Assembly (NCBI GenBank): GCA_001464815.1
Contig: LNDW01000017.1
Coordinates: forward strand, 122,126 to 186,125
Direction: 5' to 3'
DNA length: 64,000 nt
Source: Betaproteobacteria bacterium Ga0077527
Lineage (GTDB): Bacteria; Pseudomonadota; Gammaproteobacteria; Burkholderiales; SG8-41
Below, in pieces: positions 1-8,764 of this stretch. Under the pieces are notes generated by a model, which worked only from the letters and a program-made list of their open reading frames with translations, had not been told where the DNA came from and ran no database searches. The stretch's first letter is position 1; every line of letters begins with the position of its first letter. The position numbers and the translations under genes were made by a program.

Positions 1-678
1 GCGATCAACATGAGCCTGACGCCGAAGCCGCCCTATGATTTCGAACGCGACTTCTCGCCGGTGGCAATGAACGCTGCCGCGCCGCTGGCGTTGATGATTC
101 ATCCCGCGCTGCCGGCAAAATCGGTGAAGGAATTCATTGCACTGGCCAAGGCAAGGCCCGGTGAACTCAATTACTTCTCATCGGGCATCGGCACCGGCAC
201 CCACCTCGCCGCGGCGATCTTCGACCAGATGGCCGGCGTGAAAACCATGCATGTGCCCTACAAGGGCGCGGGCCAGGCGATCACCGACCTCTTGTCGGGA
301 CAGATGCAGTTTGCGTTCTCGACTTTGCAGCTCGCTCTACCGCACGAAAAAACCGGCCGTGTGCGCGTACTCGGCATCGGCTCGCAAAACCGTTATCCGC
401 GCCTGCCGGCGCTGCCGGCCATCGCCGAAACGGTGAAAGGTTACGAAGCGGTGCAGCTTTACGGCGTGGTCGCGCCGCGTGGCACACCGGCGCCGATCGT
501 GCAGAAGCTCGCCAGCGAATTGCGCAACATCAGCGCCTCCGCTGATGTGCAGGAACGGCTGCTCGCCCAGGGCATCGCGCCACTGGCCTCAACGCCGGAA
601 GAATTTACCCGCGATATCAGCCGCAACATCGCGCAGTTCGGCAAGGTGATCCGCAGCCTCGACATCAGGGTCGAGTAA
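1..678 (+). CDS. Bug/TctC-family substrate-binding protein, 5' end outside window
   Basis: The reading frame is open from the first base of the window, so the N-terminus and signal peptide lie upstream; 225 residues are visible. The C-terminal two thirds of a Bug receptor are clear: the HPALPAKSV stretch, the LNYFSSGIGTGTHLAA segment, the hallmark HVPYKGAGQAI and the closing FGKVIRSLDI. Bug proteins are periplasmic solute receptors that bind carboxylates. No TctA or TctB membrane gene follows, so its transporter partner is not visible. It converges on the minus-strand membrane-protein gene, with 6 bp between the two stop codons. The family call is secure; the ligand is unknown. Confidence 0.93.
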   Translation, partial: AINMSLTPKPPYDFERDFSPVAMNAAAPLALMIHPALPAKSVKEFIALAKARPGELNYFSSGIGTGTHLAAAIFDQMAGVKTMHVPYKGAGQAITDLLSGQMQFAFSTLQLALPHEKTGRVRVLGIGSQNRYPRLPALPAIAETVKGYEAVQLYGVVAPRGTPAPIVQKLASELRNISASADVQERLLAQGIAPLASTPEEFTRDISRNIAQFGKVIRSLDIRVE

Positions 679-684
679 GCGAAC

Positions 685-1572
685 TCAACAGCCGCGCTGC
701 CGCAACTGGGATTGCGCGGTGTTAAACAGCACTTCGCTGCCGGTACCGCCGGCCCTGCGTATCTGCGCACAGGTCGAGCGCCCGGCATAAATCACCGCCA
801 CCGCAAGAAAATGTTCCGGTTGTTCCCAGGCGGCAAGGCGGTCAAACAGGGGTTGTGGTGTCGCCGGGTTGTTGACCAGCGCGGCCAGCACGAAGGTCTG
901 ATATAGCTTGTATTCGATGTCGCTGCGGAAATCGGCGGGCTTCACGCTGCCCAGCCGTTCGGCGATGGCCGGCGTAATGCGCGGATTGCCGGCAAGCCCG
1001 GCCACCCGCTCGTAGCCCAGCGGGCCGCCAGCGATCTCTTCCAGCAACGGCAGCGGCGCATTGGGATTGGCACCGACCAGCGACACCAGATAATGCCCGG
1101 CGCCGGCCCTGACGATGGCGATGAGCAGATTCGGCGGCGTCGCCGGATTCTTCGCCAGCGCCTTGACCACGTCCTCGCTCCACAGCGGCACCCGGCGCTT
1201 GCTGACCTCGATCAGTGCCTGTGGCGTCGCGGAGGAATCAGAGGCAATACGCATCGCATCCCGGTACATCCAGTAAGAGCCACCCCAGGCGCCACCCCCC
1301 GCGAGGATTGCCGCGGCCAACATCAGGCGCAGCAGCGCCTCGGTCAAATGCCCGGCACGCCAATCCGCCAGCGTGAACGCCACAAAGGCCAGCGCGCAGG
1401 CAAGCGCTGCGGCCAGGCCGCCATACACGGGCACGAACAGCAAGCCGATCGCGGCGGTGGAGTTGGTCGAGGTGAACACCGCATGCAGCACCCAGGCCGC
1501 GCCGATCATGAAGCCCGCAAGCGCAACCAGAAAATATTGCAGGCGCCGCGCACCGATGAAAAAAGACAGCAT
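685..1572 (-). CDS. Membrane protein with a repeat-containing soluble domain, function unknown
   Basis: A protein of 295 residues that I do not recognise. The start is set by ATG at 1572 with GAGGA seven bases upstream. About three hydrophobic segments lie in residues 10-100. The remaining ~195 residues carry four spaced motifs of the form N-P-x-x-x-P-x-x-L/I (NPATPPNLL, NPNAPLPLL, NPRITPAIA, NNPATPQPLF). This spacing resembles leucine-rich-repeat-variant or HEAT-like helical repeats, so a membrane-anchored protein-binding scaffold is plausible. It lies 2 bp downstream of the YnfA-like gene and is probably co-transcribed with it. The reading frame extends far upstream of 1572, but that extension only shadows the YnfA gene. 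Confidence 0.75.
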   Translation of the reverse strand: MLSFFIGARRLQYFLVALAGFMIGAAWVLHAVFTSTNSTAAIGLLFVPVYGGLAAALACALAFVAFTLADWRAGHLTEALLRLMLAAAILAGGGAWGGSYWMYRDAMRIASDSSATPQALIEVSKRRVPLWSEDVVKALAKNPATPPNLLIAIVRAGAGHYLVSLVGANPNAPLPLLEEIAGGPLGYERVAGLAGNPRITPAIAERLGSVKPADFRSDIEYKLYQTFVLAALVNNPATPQPLFDRLAAWEQPEHFLAVAVIYAGRSTCAQIRRAGGTGSEVLFNTAQSQLRQRGC

Positions 1573-1574
1573 GC

Positions 1575-1904
1575 TCAGGTCCTCGGCGCGAACATTATGA
1601 TGGCCATGCCCGCGAGCGCCACCGCGGCACCGGACAGATCCCACGGCGTCGGCCTCACACCGTCCACCAGCCACAGCCACAGCAGCGCGGTGGCCACATA
1701 GACCCCGCCATATGCGGCATACACCCGCCCCGCCGCGGTCGGATGCAGTGTCAGCAACCACACGAACAGCGCCAGCGCGGCCGCCGCCGGCAGCAGCACC
1801 CAGGCCGGCGCGCGGTTGGCGAGCCACAGCATGGGCAGATAACAGCCGAGGATTTCGGCAAGCGCGGTGACAACAAACAGCGGGACGGTGGAAAGGCTGC
1901 CCAT
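1575..1904 (-). CDS. YnfA/UPF0060 family small membrane protein
   Basis: A 109-residue, four-helix inner-membrane protein of the UPF0060/YnfA family, which is related to small multidrug-resistance transporters. Family landmarks are the N-terminal [15 protein letters not shown] helix with its conserved Glu, the central [11 protein letters not shown] segment and the last helix ending in [13 protein letters not shown]. The length matches the family (~108). ATG at 1904 is preferred over a TTG two codons upstream. It is the first gene of a two-gene unit with the repeat-bearing membrane protein. A drug-efflux role has been proposed for the family; the substrate here is unknown. Confidence 0.9.
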   Translation of the reverse strand: MGSLSTVPLFVVTALAEILGCYLPMLWLANRAPAWVLLPAAAALALFVWLLTLHPTAAGRVYAAYGGVYVATALLWLWLVDGVRPTPWDLSGAAVALAGMAIIMFAPRT

Positions 1905-1963
1905 GACCAAAGCTTAAATGAAAATCCCGCGGTAAGGATTCATCGTGATCCGCGGTGTCGCAT

Positions 1964-1990
1964 AAAAAACCGGGGACGGCGTCCCCGGTT
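1964..1990 (-). terminator. Rho-independent terminator of the flavoprotein gene
   Basis: Read on the minus strand, a GC-rich stem (AACCGGGGAC paired with GTCCCCGGTT) is followed directly by a run of T. It lies 37 bp past the flavoprotein stop codon, before the YnfA-like gene. Confidence 0.85.
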
Positions 1991-2026
1991 CTTGCAGCCG
2001 GCCGCACGAAGCGGCCTGATGACGCC

Positions 2027-3613
2027 TTATTTCTTCTTCACCACCTTTTTCGCGGGTGCTTTTTTTGCCTGCGCTTTCCTTGCGGCCGTTTTTTTCGACG
2101 CCACCTTTTTCAACGTCCTGCCTTTGGCCCTGCCGCCCACCGCCTCCTTCGCCGCCTCGCGCCCGGCAATACGGCCAAACACGGCGCCGGACATCAAGCC
2201 GGTGCCCAGCGGGTAGTTGTAGTGAAACAGGCCGCCGACCATCTCGCCGGCGGTGTAGAGGCCGGGGATCGGCTTCCAGCCGGTGGAGATCACCTGCGCC
2301 TGCTTGTTGATCTTGAGGCCGCCGAAGGTGAAGGTGATGCCGCCGGTGACCGGCCACGACACATAGGGCGGCGTATCGAGTTTCTGCGCCCAGTTGGTTT
2401 TCGGCGGATCGATGCCTTCGGTATGCAGGCCGTCAAGCGTGGCGGCGTTAAAGGGACCGCCACGGCCGCAGGCGTCGTTGTATTCCTTCAGCGACTTCAT
2501 TGCTTCAGCGTGGTTGACGTCGAGCTGCTTCACCAGGCCCTCCAGCGTATCGGACTTGAAGGGTTCGCTGGTCGAGTACCGTGGTTCAAGCAGGTGCATC
2601 GTCTTTGCGTCGAAGATTTGATAAACGAGGCTCTTGGTCTGCTTGAGAATCAGGCCGCCATACTTGGCGTAGGTGAAGGCCTGGAAATCCACGCCCTCGT
2701 CGATCCAGCGCTTGCCCTCGACGTTGATCATCACGCCGTAGGGATAGGACAGGCGGTTGGTCTTGTCGGTGAGTTCCTTCTTGCCGTAGTCGGGCGCGCT
2801 GGCGACGATGGGGGTGGCGTGGCAGCCGCCCCAGTGGCCCCAGGGCATGGCGCCGGCGTCAATCGCCATGCGCAGGCCGTCGCCGTAATTGAAGTTGGAG
2901 CCGCGCACCTTGGCGTGGCCCCATTCCTGGCCGAGGTAATGCGTACGCCAGGCGGGGTTGGTCTCGAAACCGCCGCAGGCGAGGATCACCGTGCGGGACT
3001 TGAGGGTTTCCAGCCCCTTCTCGCCGCGCACCTTGAGACCGCGCACCGCACCCTGCCCGTCGAGATGCAGGTCAAGCACATGCGCCTCGTAGCGGATGTC
3101 GACACCCATGTTCTCGCAGGTCTTGAACCACTGCTGCGACAGTCCGACACCTTCGTGCACGGTGCGCACAATCGCGCCCTTGGGCCACTTGATCTTGTCG
3201 CCGACCTTGATGCCCATCACCGATTTGGCGAGTTCGAAGTGGTGCTTGCCGCTGTCCTGCAGCCAGCAAGTGGTGTCATAGGATTCGTCGATCAGCAGCT
3301 TGGACAACTCGGGATCGCTCTTGCCCTCGGTCACCCGCATCAGGTCTTCGGTGAAGGCCTCGTGCGGATACACCGGCACGCCGGCACGGAAGCCCGGGTA
3401 TTCGTTCTCGGCATCGGGCACGAAACGGTCGAGCTCATCGACGTGGTTGAACACGAAGCGGAAAATCGCGCCGCTGAAGTGGGTGTTGCCGCCGCGCTGT
3501 CCTTTCGGCGCCTTCTCCAGCAGCAGCACTTTTTTGGCGCCGTGTTCGCGCGCCGACACCGCCGCCGCGCAGGCTGCGTTGCCGCCGCCGACGATGATCA
3601 CATCGTATTCCAT
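2027..3613 (-). CDS. FAD-dependent dehydrogenase, tricarballylate dehydrogenase (TcuA)-like
   Basis: A 528-residue flavoprotein of the succinate dehydrogenase/fumarate reductase family. The N-terminal YDVIIVGGGNAACAAA is the dinucleotide-binding motif (residues 3-18). The GGNTHFSGAIFRF segment and the C-terminal GLYTAGEMVGGLFHYNYPLG are typical of FAD-dependent tricarballylate dehydrogenases. ATG at 3613 has AGGAG about ten bases upstream. The usual family length is ~470-500; the excess is a Lys/Ala-rich tail from about residue 502 (KKVASKKTAARKAQAKK and onward). It is divergent from the MmgE/PrpD gene, suggesting linked carboxylate metabolism. The substrate is not settled by sequence; 3-oxosteroid dehydrogenase relatives are the main alternative. 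Confidence 0.85.
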   Translation of the reverse strand: MEYDVIIVGGGNAACAAAVSAREHGAKKVLLLEKAPKGQRGGNTHFSGAIFRFVFNHVDELDRFVPDAENEYPGFRAGVPVYPHEAFTEDLMRVTEGKSDPELSKLLIDESYDTTCWLQDSGKHHFELAKSVMGIKVGDKIKWPKGAIVRTVHEGVGLSQQWFKTCENMGVDIRYEAHVLDLHLDGQGAVRGLKVRGEKGLETLKSRTVILACGGFETNPAWRTHYLGQEWGHAKVRGSNFNYGDGLRMAIDAGAMPWGHWGGCHATPIVASAPDYGKKELTDKTNRLSYPYGVMINVEGKRWIDEGVDFQAFTYAKYGGLILKQTKSLVYQIFDAKTMHLLEPRYSTSEPFKSDTLEGLVKQLDVNHAEAMKSLKEYNDACGRGGPFNAATLDGLHTEGIDPPKTNWAQKLDTPPYVSWPVTGGITFTFGGLKINKQAQVISTGWKPIPGLYTAGEMVGGLFHYNYPLGTGLMSGAVFGRIAGREAAKEAVGGRAKGRTLKKVASKKTAARKAQAKKAPAKKVVKKK

Positions 3614-3831
3614 TTTTTGGACTCCTGGTCACTGACAAAAAGGCTGGTGCCGTCGGCAACAGCCCGTGATTACGCCGCCTTGTTGGCGATCTTCATTCTG
3701 CGTGGCAGTATGCGATTGCCCATAAAGAGGTGTCAAGAAAGCGGCCTCCGTACTGTCTCTATCTGGACTCCACAAAGACATCACCGCCGCTGGGTTAAAC
3801 TGCCCGCTGCATTCCGGAGGAGCACACAAAA

Positions 3832-5220
3832 ATGAACGACGACCGCCGCGCCTCATTGGCAAAAATCAACGCACCCACCCGCGAACTCGCCGACTGGATC
3901 AGCAGCCTGCGCTACGAGGACATCCCGCCGCGCACGCGCGAAGTGGTGCGCATCGCCATCCTCGACACGCTGGGCTGCGGCGTCTATGGCTGGTGCACGC
4001 CGTGGGCGGCGATGATGCTGAAATGGGCACGCAGTGGCGGAAGCGGCACTGAAGCCACGGTGTGGGGCGAACACGGCAAAACCATGCGCGTCGCCGATGC
4101 CGCAATGGTCAATGGCGTCGCCGCGCATGCCTTCGAACTCGACGACTATCACAACGCCAAGCTGCATGCGGGTGCGGTGGCGGTGCCCGCGGCACTGGCG
4201 ATGGCGGAAAAACTCGGGGCCGACGGCCGCGCCGTGGTCACCGCAATTGCCGCCGGCTACGAAACCATGATCCGCAGCAGCCTCGCCTCCAATCCCTCGG
4301 CGACACGCCTGCGCGGCTGGCACATCACCGGCATCTACGGCCCCTTCGCCGCGGCGGCGGCCTGCGCCTCGCTGCTTAAACTCAATCCCGAGCAGACCAG
4401 CTGGGCGCTGGGCCTCGCCGGCACCCAGGGTGCGGGCACCTGGGCCTTCAACGCCGACGGCACCATGAGCAAGCGCCTGCATGCCGGAAAGGCCGCTCAC
4501 AGCGGCGTACTCGCCGCCGAACTCGCCGCGCTGGGTTTCACCGGCCCGACACAGATTTACGAATACGGCGACGGCGGCGTGCTGAAAGCGCACTCCGACA
4601 ACCACGATGCCACCCTGCTCACCAAGGACCTCGGCCGCGTCTGGCATACCGAGAAGAATTCGATCAAGCCGTATTCCTGCTGCGGCAGCGCCCATGCATA
4701 CATCGACGCCGCGCTGGCGGTGCGCGACAAAATCGGCGCCCCCTGGGATGCGCGGCGCCGCGTCAAGGTCGGCCTGTCCAATGTGGTTGATGTGCAATGC
4801 GGATTTGCCTACCAGCCGGGCAGCGCGCTCAACGCGCAGATGAGTGTGCGTTACATCATCGCTGCAGCGCTGGTCGATGGCCAGGTGCTGCCGCCGCAGT
4901 TTGATGAGGCACGCATGGGCGATCCGGCGCTGGTCAAGCTCGCCGCGCAGCTCGAATGCGAACACGATCCCAAACTCGATGCGCTGTATCCGGCGCATTT
5001 CGCCGGCTGGGTGGCCGCCGAGCATAACGGGCAGTGGATACGCCACGACATCCTCAACCCCACCGGCTCGGTCGACAACCCCGTGGATGCCAGGGGCGTC
5101 ACCGAAAAATTCCGCGGCATCAATCCGGCGCTGCCGGTGGACGAGATTGCCCGCGTCGCGCTCGACATCGAGAACCATTCGGTGCGCGAGCTGCTGGCGC
5201 TGGTGGTACCGAAAAAATAA
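3832..5220 (+). CDS. MmgE/PrpD family protein
   Basis: A 462-residue protein of the MmgE/PrpD family, whose known members include 2-methylcitrate dehydratase (PrpD) and cis-aconitate decarboxylase. The diagnostic HAFELDDYHNAKLHAGA (around residue 100) corresponds to the conserved H-x-x-x-x-D-D-x-H segment, and GWHITGIYGPFAAAAAC follows mid-protein. ATG at 3832 is preceded by GGAGGAG. No prpB or prpC is nearby, so a methylcitrate-cycle role is unlikely; dehydration or isomerisation of another polycarboxylate fits the divergent TcuA-like gene and downstream Bug receptors. The substrate is inferred only by context. Confidence 0.88.
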   Translation: MNDDRRASLAKINAPTRELADWISSLRYEDIPPRTREVVRIAILDTLGCGVYGWCTPWAAMMLKWARSGGSGTEATVWGEHGKTMRVADAAMVNGVAAHAFELDDYHNAKLHAGAVAVPAALAMAEKLGADGRAVVTAIAAGYETMIRSSLASNPSATRLRGWHITGIYGPFAAAAACASLLKLNPEQTSWALGLAGTQGAGTWAFNADGTMSKRLHAGKAAHSGVLAAELAALGFTGPTQIYEYGDGGVLKAHSDNHDATLLTKDLGRVWHTEKNSIKPYSCCGSAHAYIDAALAVRDKIGAPWDARRRVKVGLSNVVDVQCGFAYQPGSALNAQMSVRYIIAAALVDGQVLPPQFDEARMGDPALVKLAAQLECEHDPKLDALYPAHFAGWVAAEHNGQWIRHDILNPTGSVDNPVDARGVTEKFRGINPALPVDEIARVALDIENHSVRELLALVVPKK

Positions 5221-5234
5221 TTATCTTTTACGCA

Positions 5235-5331
5235 GTCATTCCGGCGCAAGCCGGAATCCAGGGGTTTTAAATGCTTGCTGGGTTCCGGCGCTTCCCCCAA
5301 GAGGGCTTCCCTCGGGGCGCGCCGGAATGAC
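5235..5331. repeat. REP-like palindromic intergenic repeat
   Basis: The left end reads GTCATTCCGGCGCAAGCCGG and the right end CGCGCCGGAATGAC, giving outer inverted ends, plus an inner hairpin at 5238-5257 (ATTCCGG with CCGGAAT). This is the common proteobacterial 'GTCATTCC...GGAATGAC' type of extragenic palindrome. It fills the gap between the MmgE/PrpD and reductase genes. Confidence 0.75.
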
Positions 5332-5367
5332 AATCCAAATCCAAAAGCAAAAATAAATGCAAACACC

Positions 5368-6420
5368 ATGAAAACCCCACCCCGCAATATTGCAGTCCTC
5401 GGCACCGGCGCCATCGGCAGCAGCATCGGCGCCGACCTCACCCAGGCCGGCCTCGACGTCACCCTGATCGACCAGTGGCCGGCGCATGTGCGCGCAATGA
5501 AAAACAACGGCCTGCAGGTGCAGTTCAAGGACGGTGCGCAGTTCCAGGTGCCGGTGAAGGCGCTGAACCTGTGCGCCCTGTCCGCCGAGCAACCGCAATT
5601 CGACATCGTCTTCCTCGCCTGCAAATCCAACGACACGCGGTGGATGGCTGAATTCATCAAGCCCTACCTGAAGGATGACGGCGTCATCGTCGGCACCCAG
5701 AACGGCATGAACGACGACAGCATCGCCTCGATCATCGGCCGCAACCGAGTGGTCGGCTGCGTGGTCGAGCTGCAGGCGGAGCTGTTCACGCCAGGTCAGA
5801 TCCAGCGCAACACCTCGCGCAAGGGCACCTGGTTCACGGTCGGCGAACTCGACGGCAGCCTGACCCCGAGGGTCAAGGAAATCGCCACGATCATGGGCAA
5901 GGTCGGCCGCTGTGACGTGACCAACAACATCTACGGCGCGAAGTGGACCAAACTGATCGCCAACACCATGACCATGGGCCCGTTCAGCCTGTTCGGCCTG
6001 CGCAACTTCGAGGCCTGCGCCCTGCCCGGCATGATGGACATTTCGGTGCAGCTGGGGCGCGAGTCGCTGGCGGTGGGTGCGGCGATGAACTACCGAATGG
6101 AGCCGCTGTTCGGACTGCGCGCCGACGAATTCGCCGGCTCCAGCGACGAAAACCTGGTCACCACGATGAAAACACTGATGTCGCATGTCGGCGGCGGGCG
6201 CACCGCGCCGATACACGATCACCTGAAGGGCCGCGAGAGCGAAATCGCCTACATCAGCGGGCTGGTCGCGGCCAAGGGCCGCGAACTCGGCATCCCGACC
6301 CCGGCCAACGAGGCGGTGACCGCAATCGACCGCCGCATCAACCGCCGCGAAATCGCGATGGACGCGGCCAACTACGAACTGCTGCGCAAGTCCCTGGGCC
6401 TGCCCGGGACTGCCGCCTGA
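5368..6420 (+). CDS. Ketopantoate reductase (PanE/ApbA) family NADP-dependent oxidoreductase
   Basis: A 350-residue oxidoreductase of the ketopantoate reductase family. The Rossmann motif GTGAIG is at residues 12-17. The C-terminal domain carries KWTKLIANTMTM, in which Lys195 and Asn199 match the catalytic Lys and Asn of PanE. ATG at 5368 was chosen because the protein then begins just before the nucleotide-binding strand; the reading frame upstream runs through the REP repeat. The sequence is longer than PanE (~300) and sits with catabolic genes, so the substrate is probably another 2-oxoacid or hydroxyacid rather than ketopantoate. Confidence 0.85.
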   Translation: MKTPPRNIAVLGTGAIGSSIGADLTQAGLDVTLIDQWPAHVRAMKNNGLQVQFKDGAQFQVPVKALNLCALSAEQPQFDIVFLACKSNDTRWMAEFIKPYLKDDGVIVGTQNGMNDDSIASIIGRNRVVGCVVELQAELFTPGQIQRNTSRKGTWFTVGELDGSLTPRVKEIATIMGKVGRCDVTNNIYGAKWTKLIANTMTMGPFSLFGLRNFEACALPGMMDISVQLGRESLAVGAAMNYRMEPLFGLRADEFAGSSDENLVTTMKTLMSHVGGGRTAPIHDHLKGRESEIAYISGLVAAKGRELGIPTPANEAVTAIDRRINRREIAMDAANYELLRKSLGLPGTAA

Positions 6421-6463
6421 CACACGACAACTACGGCGCAAGCCGACAACGAGGAGAGTAACG

Positions 6464-7435
6464 ATGAGCAAGGCTCGCATGGGCCGGCGCCTGCTGGCGC
6501 TGGGATTAGCCTGCGCCTGCAGTGGCGCGATTGCCGCCGGTTTCCCGGAGCGCCCGCTGCGCCTGGTCGCAGCCTCGGCCGCCGGCGGCGGCACCGACAT
6601 CATCGCGCGCCTGCTGGCGCAGCGCATGACCGAGCAATGGGGCCAGCAGGTGATCGTCGACAACCGGCCGGGCGGCGGCGGCGTGATCGCCACCGACATC
6701 ACCGCCAAGGCGGTTCCTGACGGCCACACCCTGCTGCTGCAGAGTGTCGGCATCTCCTATGCGCCGGCGCTGTACAAAAACCTGCCCTTCGACGTGAAGC
6801 GCGACATCGTCGCGATAACCATCGTCGGCACCCAGCCCTTCGTGCTCGCGGTGCATCCCTCGCTGCCGGTGAAATCAGTGGCCGATCTGGTGGCGCTGGC
6901 CAAGGCCAGGCCAGGCAGCCTGCGCTATGCCTCGGGCGGCGTCAGCGGCGCCTCGCACCTCGGCGGCGAACTGTTCCGTGTCACTGCGGCGATTGATGTC
7001 GTGCATGTGCCGTACAAGGGCACCGGCCCCGGTACCACGGCGCTGCTTGGCGGCGAAGTGCAGATCGGCATTGCCGGCGTTGGCACGCTGCTGCCGCATG
7101 CACGGACCGGCAAGGTGCGCGCGCTGGCGGTGACCGGCGCCAAGCGCAGCCCGGCGGCGCCCGAACTGCCGACAGTCGCGGAAAATGGCCTGCCCGGTTA
7201 TGCTTTCGATGTCTGGTACGGCGTGTTCGCGGCGGCGAAGACCCCGCGCGCCGTGACCGGCCGCATCAACAGCGACATCAACACCGCCTTGCGTGATGCG
7301 GAAACGGTCAAGCGCTTCGCCGCATCCGGCGTCGACCTGATCGGCGGCACTTTTGAGGATTCAAACAAATACCTGCAGGCGGAAATCGCCAAGTGGGCCA
7401 AGGTCATCCGCGAAGCCGGCATCAAGGCGGAGTGA
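6464..7435 (+). CDS. Bug/TctC-family periplasmic substrate-binding protein
   Basis: A 323-residue receptor with a Sec signal peptide (residues 1-25, cleavage near AIAAG). Bug landmarks: FPERPLRLVAASAAGGGTD, QQVIVDNRPGGGG, HVPYKGTGPGT and GKVRALAVTGAKRS. ATG at 6464 follows GAGGAG. It lies 43 bp after the reductase gene and is probably co-transcribed with it, then followed by a second receptor. It acts in the periplasm binding a small carboxylate; no TctA/TctB genes are adjacent. Confidence 0.95.
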   Translation: MSKARMGRRLLALGLACACSGAIAAGFPERPLRLVAASAAGGGTDIIARLLAQRMTEQWGQQVIVDNRPGGGGVIATDITAKAVPDGHTLLLQSVGISYAPALYKNLPFDVKRDIVAITIVGTQPFVLAVHPSLPVKSVADLVALAKARPGSLRYASGGVSGASHLGGELFRVTAAIDVVHVPYKGTGPGTTALLGGEVQIGIAGVGTLLPHARTGKVRALAVTGAKRSPAAPELPTVAENGLPGYAFDVWYGVFAAAKTPRAVTGRINSDINTALRDAETVKRFAASGVDLIGGTFEDSNKYLQAEIAKWAKVIREAGIKAE

Positions 7436-7501
7436 GTTGTGAACCAGGATTGAGGAGCGGCAGCAGACAGTGAACTGCCCCAATTTAACTGAGGAGAAAA
7501 A

Positions 7502-8485
7502 ATGATGTCGATGCATGTCTTCAAATGCTGTACCGCCGCGCTGCTTGCAGCGGTTTTCGCAACACCGCTGAGCGCCGCAGCACAGGCCGAAAAGTATCCA
7601 AACCGGCCGATCCGAATGCTGGTGCCCTTCGCCCCCGGCGGCGGCACCGACATCACCGCGCGGCTGATCGCCGCCAACGTCACCGCGGCCTTCGGCCAGC
7701 AGGTGATCGTCGATAACCGCGCCGGGGGCGGCGGCACCATCGGCGCTGAAACCGCGGTGCGCGCCGCGCCCGACGGCTACACCATCATCATGGTTTCCGG
7801 CAGCTACGGCACCAATGCCGCGCTCTACAAGCTGCCCTACGATCCGGTGAAGGACATCCAGCCGATAGTGATGATCGGCGACACCGGCTTCATCCTTGCC
7901 GTGCATCCCTCGGTGCCGGCAAAAACCATCCCCGACCTGATCTCCAGCGCCAAGGCCGCGCCGGGCAAGCTCAACTTCGCCTCCACCGGCACCGGCGGCA
8001 TCACCCATCTCGCCACCGAGCTGTTCAACCTGCTCGCCGGCACCCAGATGACGCACATCCCGTACAAGGGCACCGGCCCGGCGCTCGCCGACCTGATCGG
8101 CGGCCAGGTGCAGCTGATCTTCGGCGCGATGCCGGCGACCCTGCCGCATGTGCGCAGCGGCAAGCTGCGCGGCCTGGGCGTGAGCACGGCCAAGCGCTCG
8201 AACGCGATTCCCGAACTGCCCGCAGTGAGCGAAGTGGTGAAGGATTACGAGGCGGTGCTGTGGTACGGGCTGTGGGGCCCGAAGGGCCTGCCCAAGCCGA
8301 TCATCGCGCGCTGGAACCAGGAAGTGGCGAAGGCGCTGCAGACTGACGAGCTGAAAAAGCGTCTTGCCGCCGACGGCACCGAACCGGCGGGCGGACCACC
8401 CGAGCAATTCCTCGCCATCATCGCCCGCGACGTCGAAAAATGGCGGCGGGTGGTCAAGGCGGCCAACGTCAAGGTCTCGAGCTGA
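7502..8485 (+). CDS. Bug/TctC-family periplasmic substrate-binding protein
   Basis: A 327-residue receptor with a signal peptide ending near SAAAQA (residue ~29). Family motifs are YPNRPIRMLVPFAPGGGTD, QQVIVDNRAGGGGT, HIPYKGTGPALADLIGGQ and GKLRGLGVSTAKRS. Two ATG codons stand at 7502 and 7505 behind GAGGAG; either could initiate. It is paralogous to the preceding receptor and is the last gene of this run: an intrinsic terminator follows. The ligand is unknown. Confidence 0.95.
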   Translation: MMSMHVFKCCTAALLAAVFATPLSAAAQAEKYPNRPIRMLVPFAPGGGTDITARLIAANVTAAFGQQVIVDNRAGGGGTIGAETAVRAAPDGYTIIMVSGSYGTNAALYKLPYDPVKDIQPIVMIGDTGFILAVHPSVPAKTIPDLISSAKAAPGKLNFASTGTGGITHLATELFNLLAGTQMTHIPYKGTGPALADLIGGQVQLIFGAMPATLPHVRSGKLRGLGVSTAKRSNAIPELPAVSEVVKDYEAVLWYGLWGPKGLPKPIIARWNQEVAKALQTDELKKRLAADGTEPAGGPPEQFLAIIARDVEKWRRVVKAANVKVSS

Positions 8486-8509
8486 TCCGCAATACTGAAA
8501 TTATTTATC

Positions 8510-8526
8510 AATAAAAACAAATACTT
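8510..8526 (+). repeat. Dispersed AT-rich 17-mer, copy 1
   Basis: AATAAAAACAAATACTT, plus orientation, 24 bp after the Bug stop codon and 15 bp before its terminator. Family consensus AATAAAAWCAATRACTT. Confidence 0.6.
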
Positions 8527-8541
8527 GCAGTGCATTTCAGC

Positions 8542-8575
8542 AACACCCGGCCGCGCTGAGCGGCCGGGTGTTTTT
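8542..8575 (+). terminator. Rho-independent terminator after the Bug gene
   Basis: The stem AACACCCGGCCG pairs with CGGCCGGGTGTT around the short loop CGCTGAG region and runs into five T residues. Confidence 0.88.
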
Positions 8576-8764
8576 GGGGTATGTGAAAAAACCTTCAATG
8601 CCACCGTGTAGCCGTCAACAGTGGTCACCGGGGACGGGCGCTCATACAATTCAAGGCTTAATCAAACGATCGCGCTGTACAGCAACACTTCACAGCAACG
8701 CACCGGGCCACACCCCGTTTTTCAGCAGTCCGTCAACCCGCATCATCAGGAGAAAGCAGCAATC

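Noticed and set aside
1955..3835. 626-codon plus-strand frame opposite the flavoprotein
   Set aside because: The opposite strand encodes a complete FAD dehydrogenase with ribosome site and terminator; this frame has no recognisable motif.
3832..5220. Methylcitrate-cycle prpD
   Set aside because: No prpB, prpC or acnD genes are nearby; only the MmgE/PrpD family assignment is supported.
5213..5231. Twelfth copy of the AT-rich 17-mer at the MmgE/PrpD stop codon
   Set aside because: Only about ten of seventeen positions match the consensus, too few to separate from generic AT-richness.
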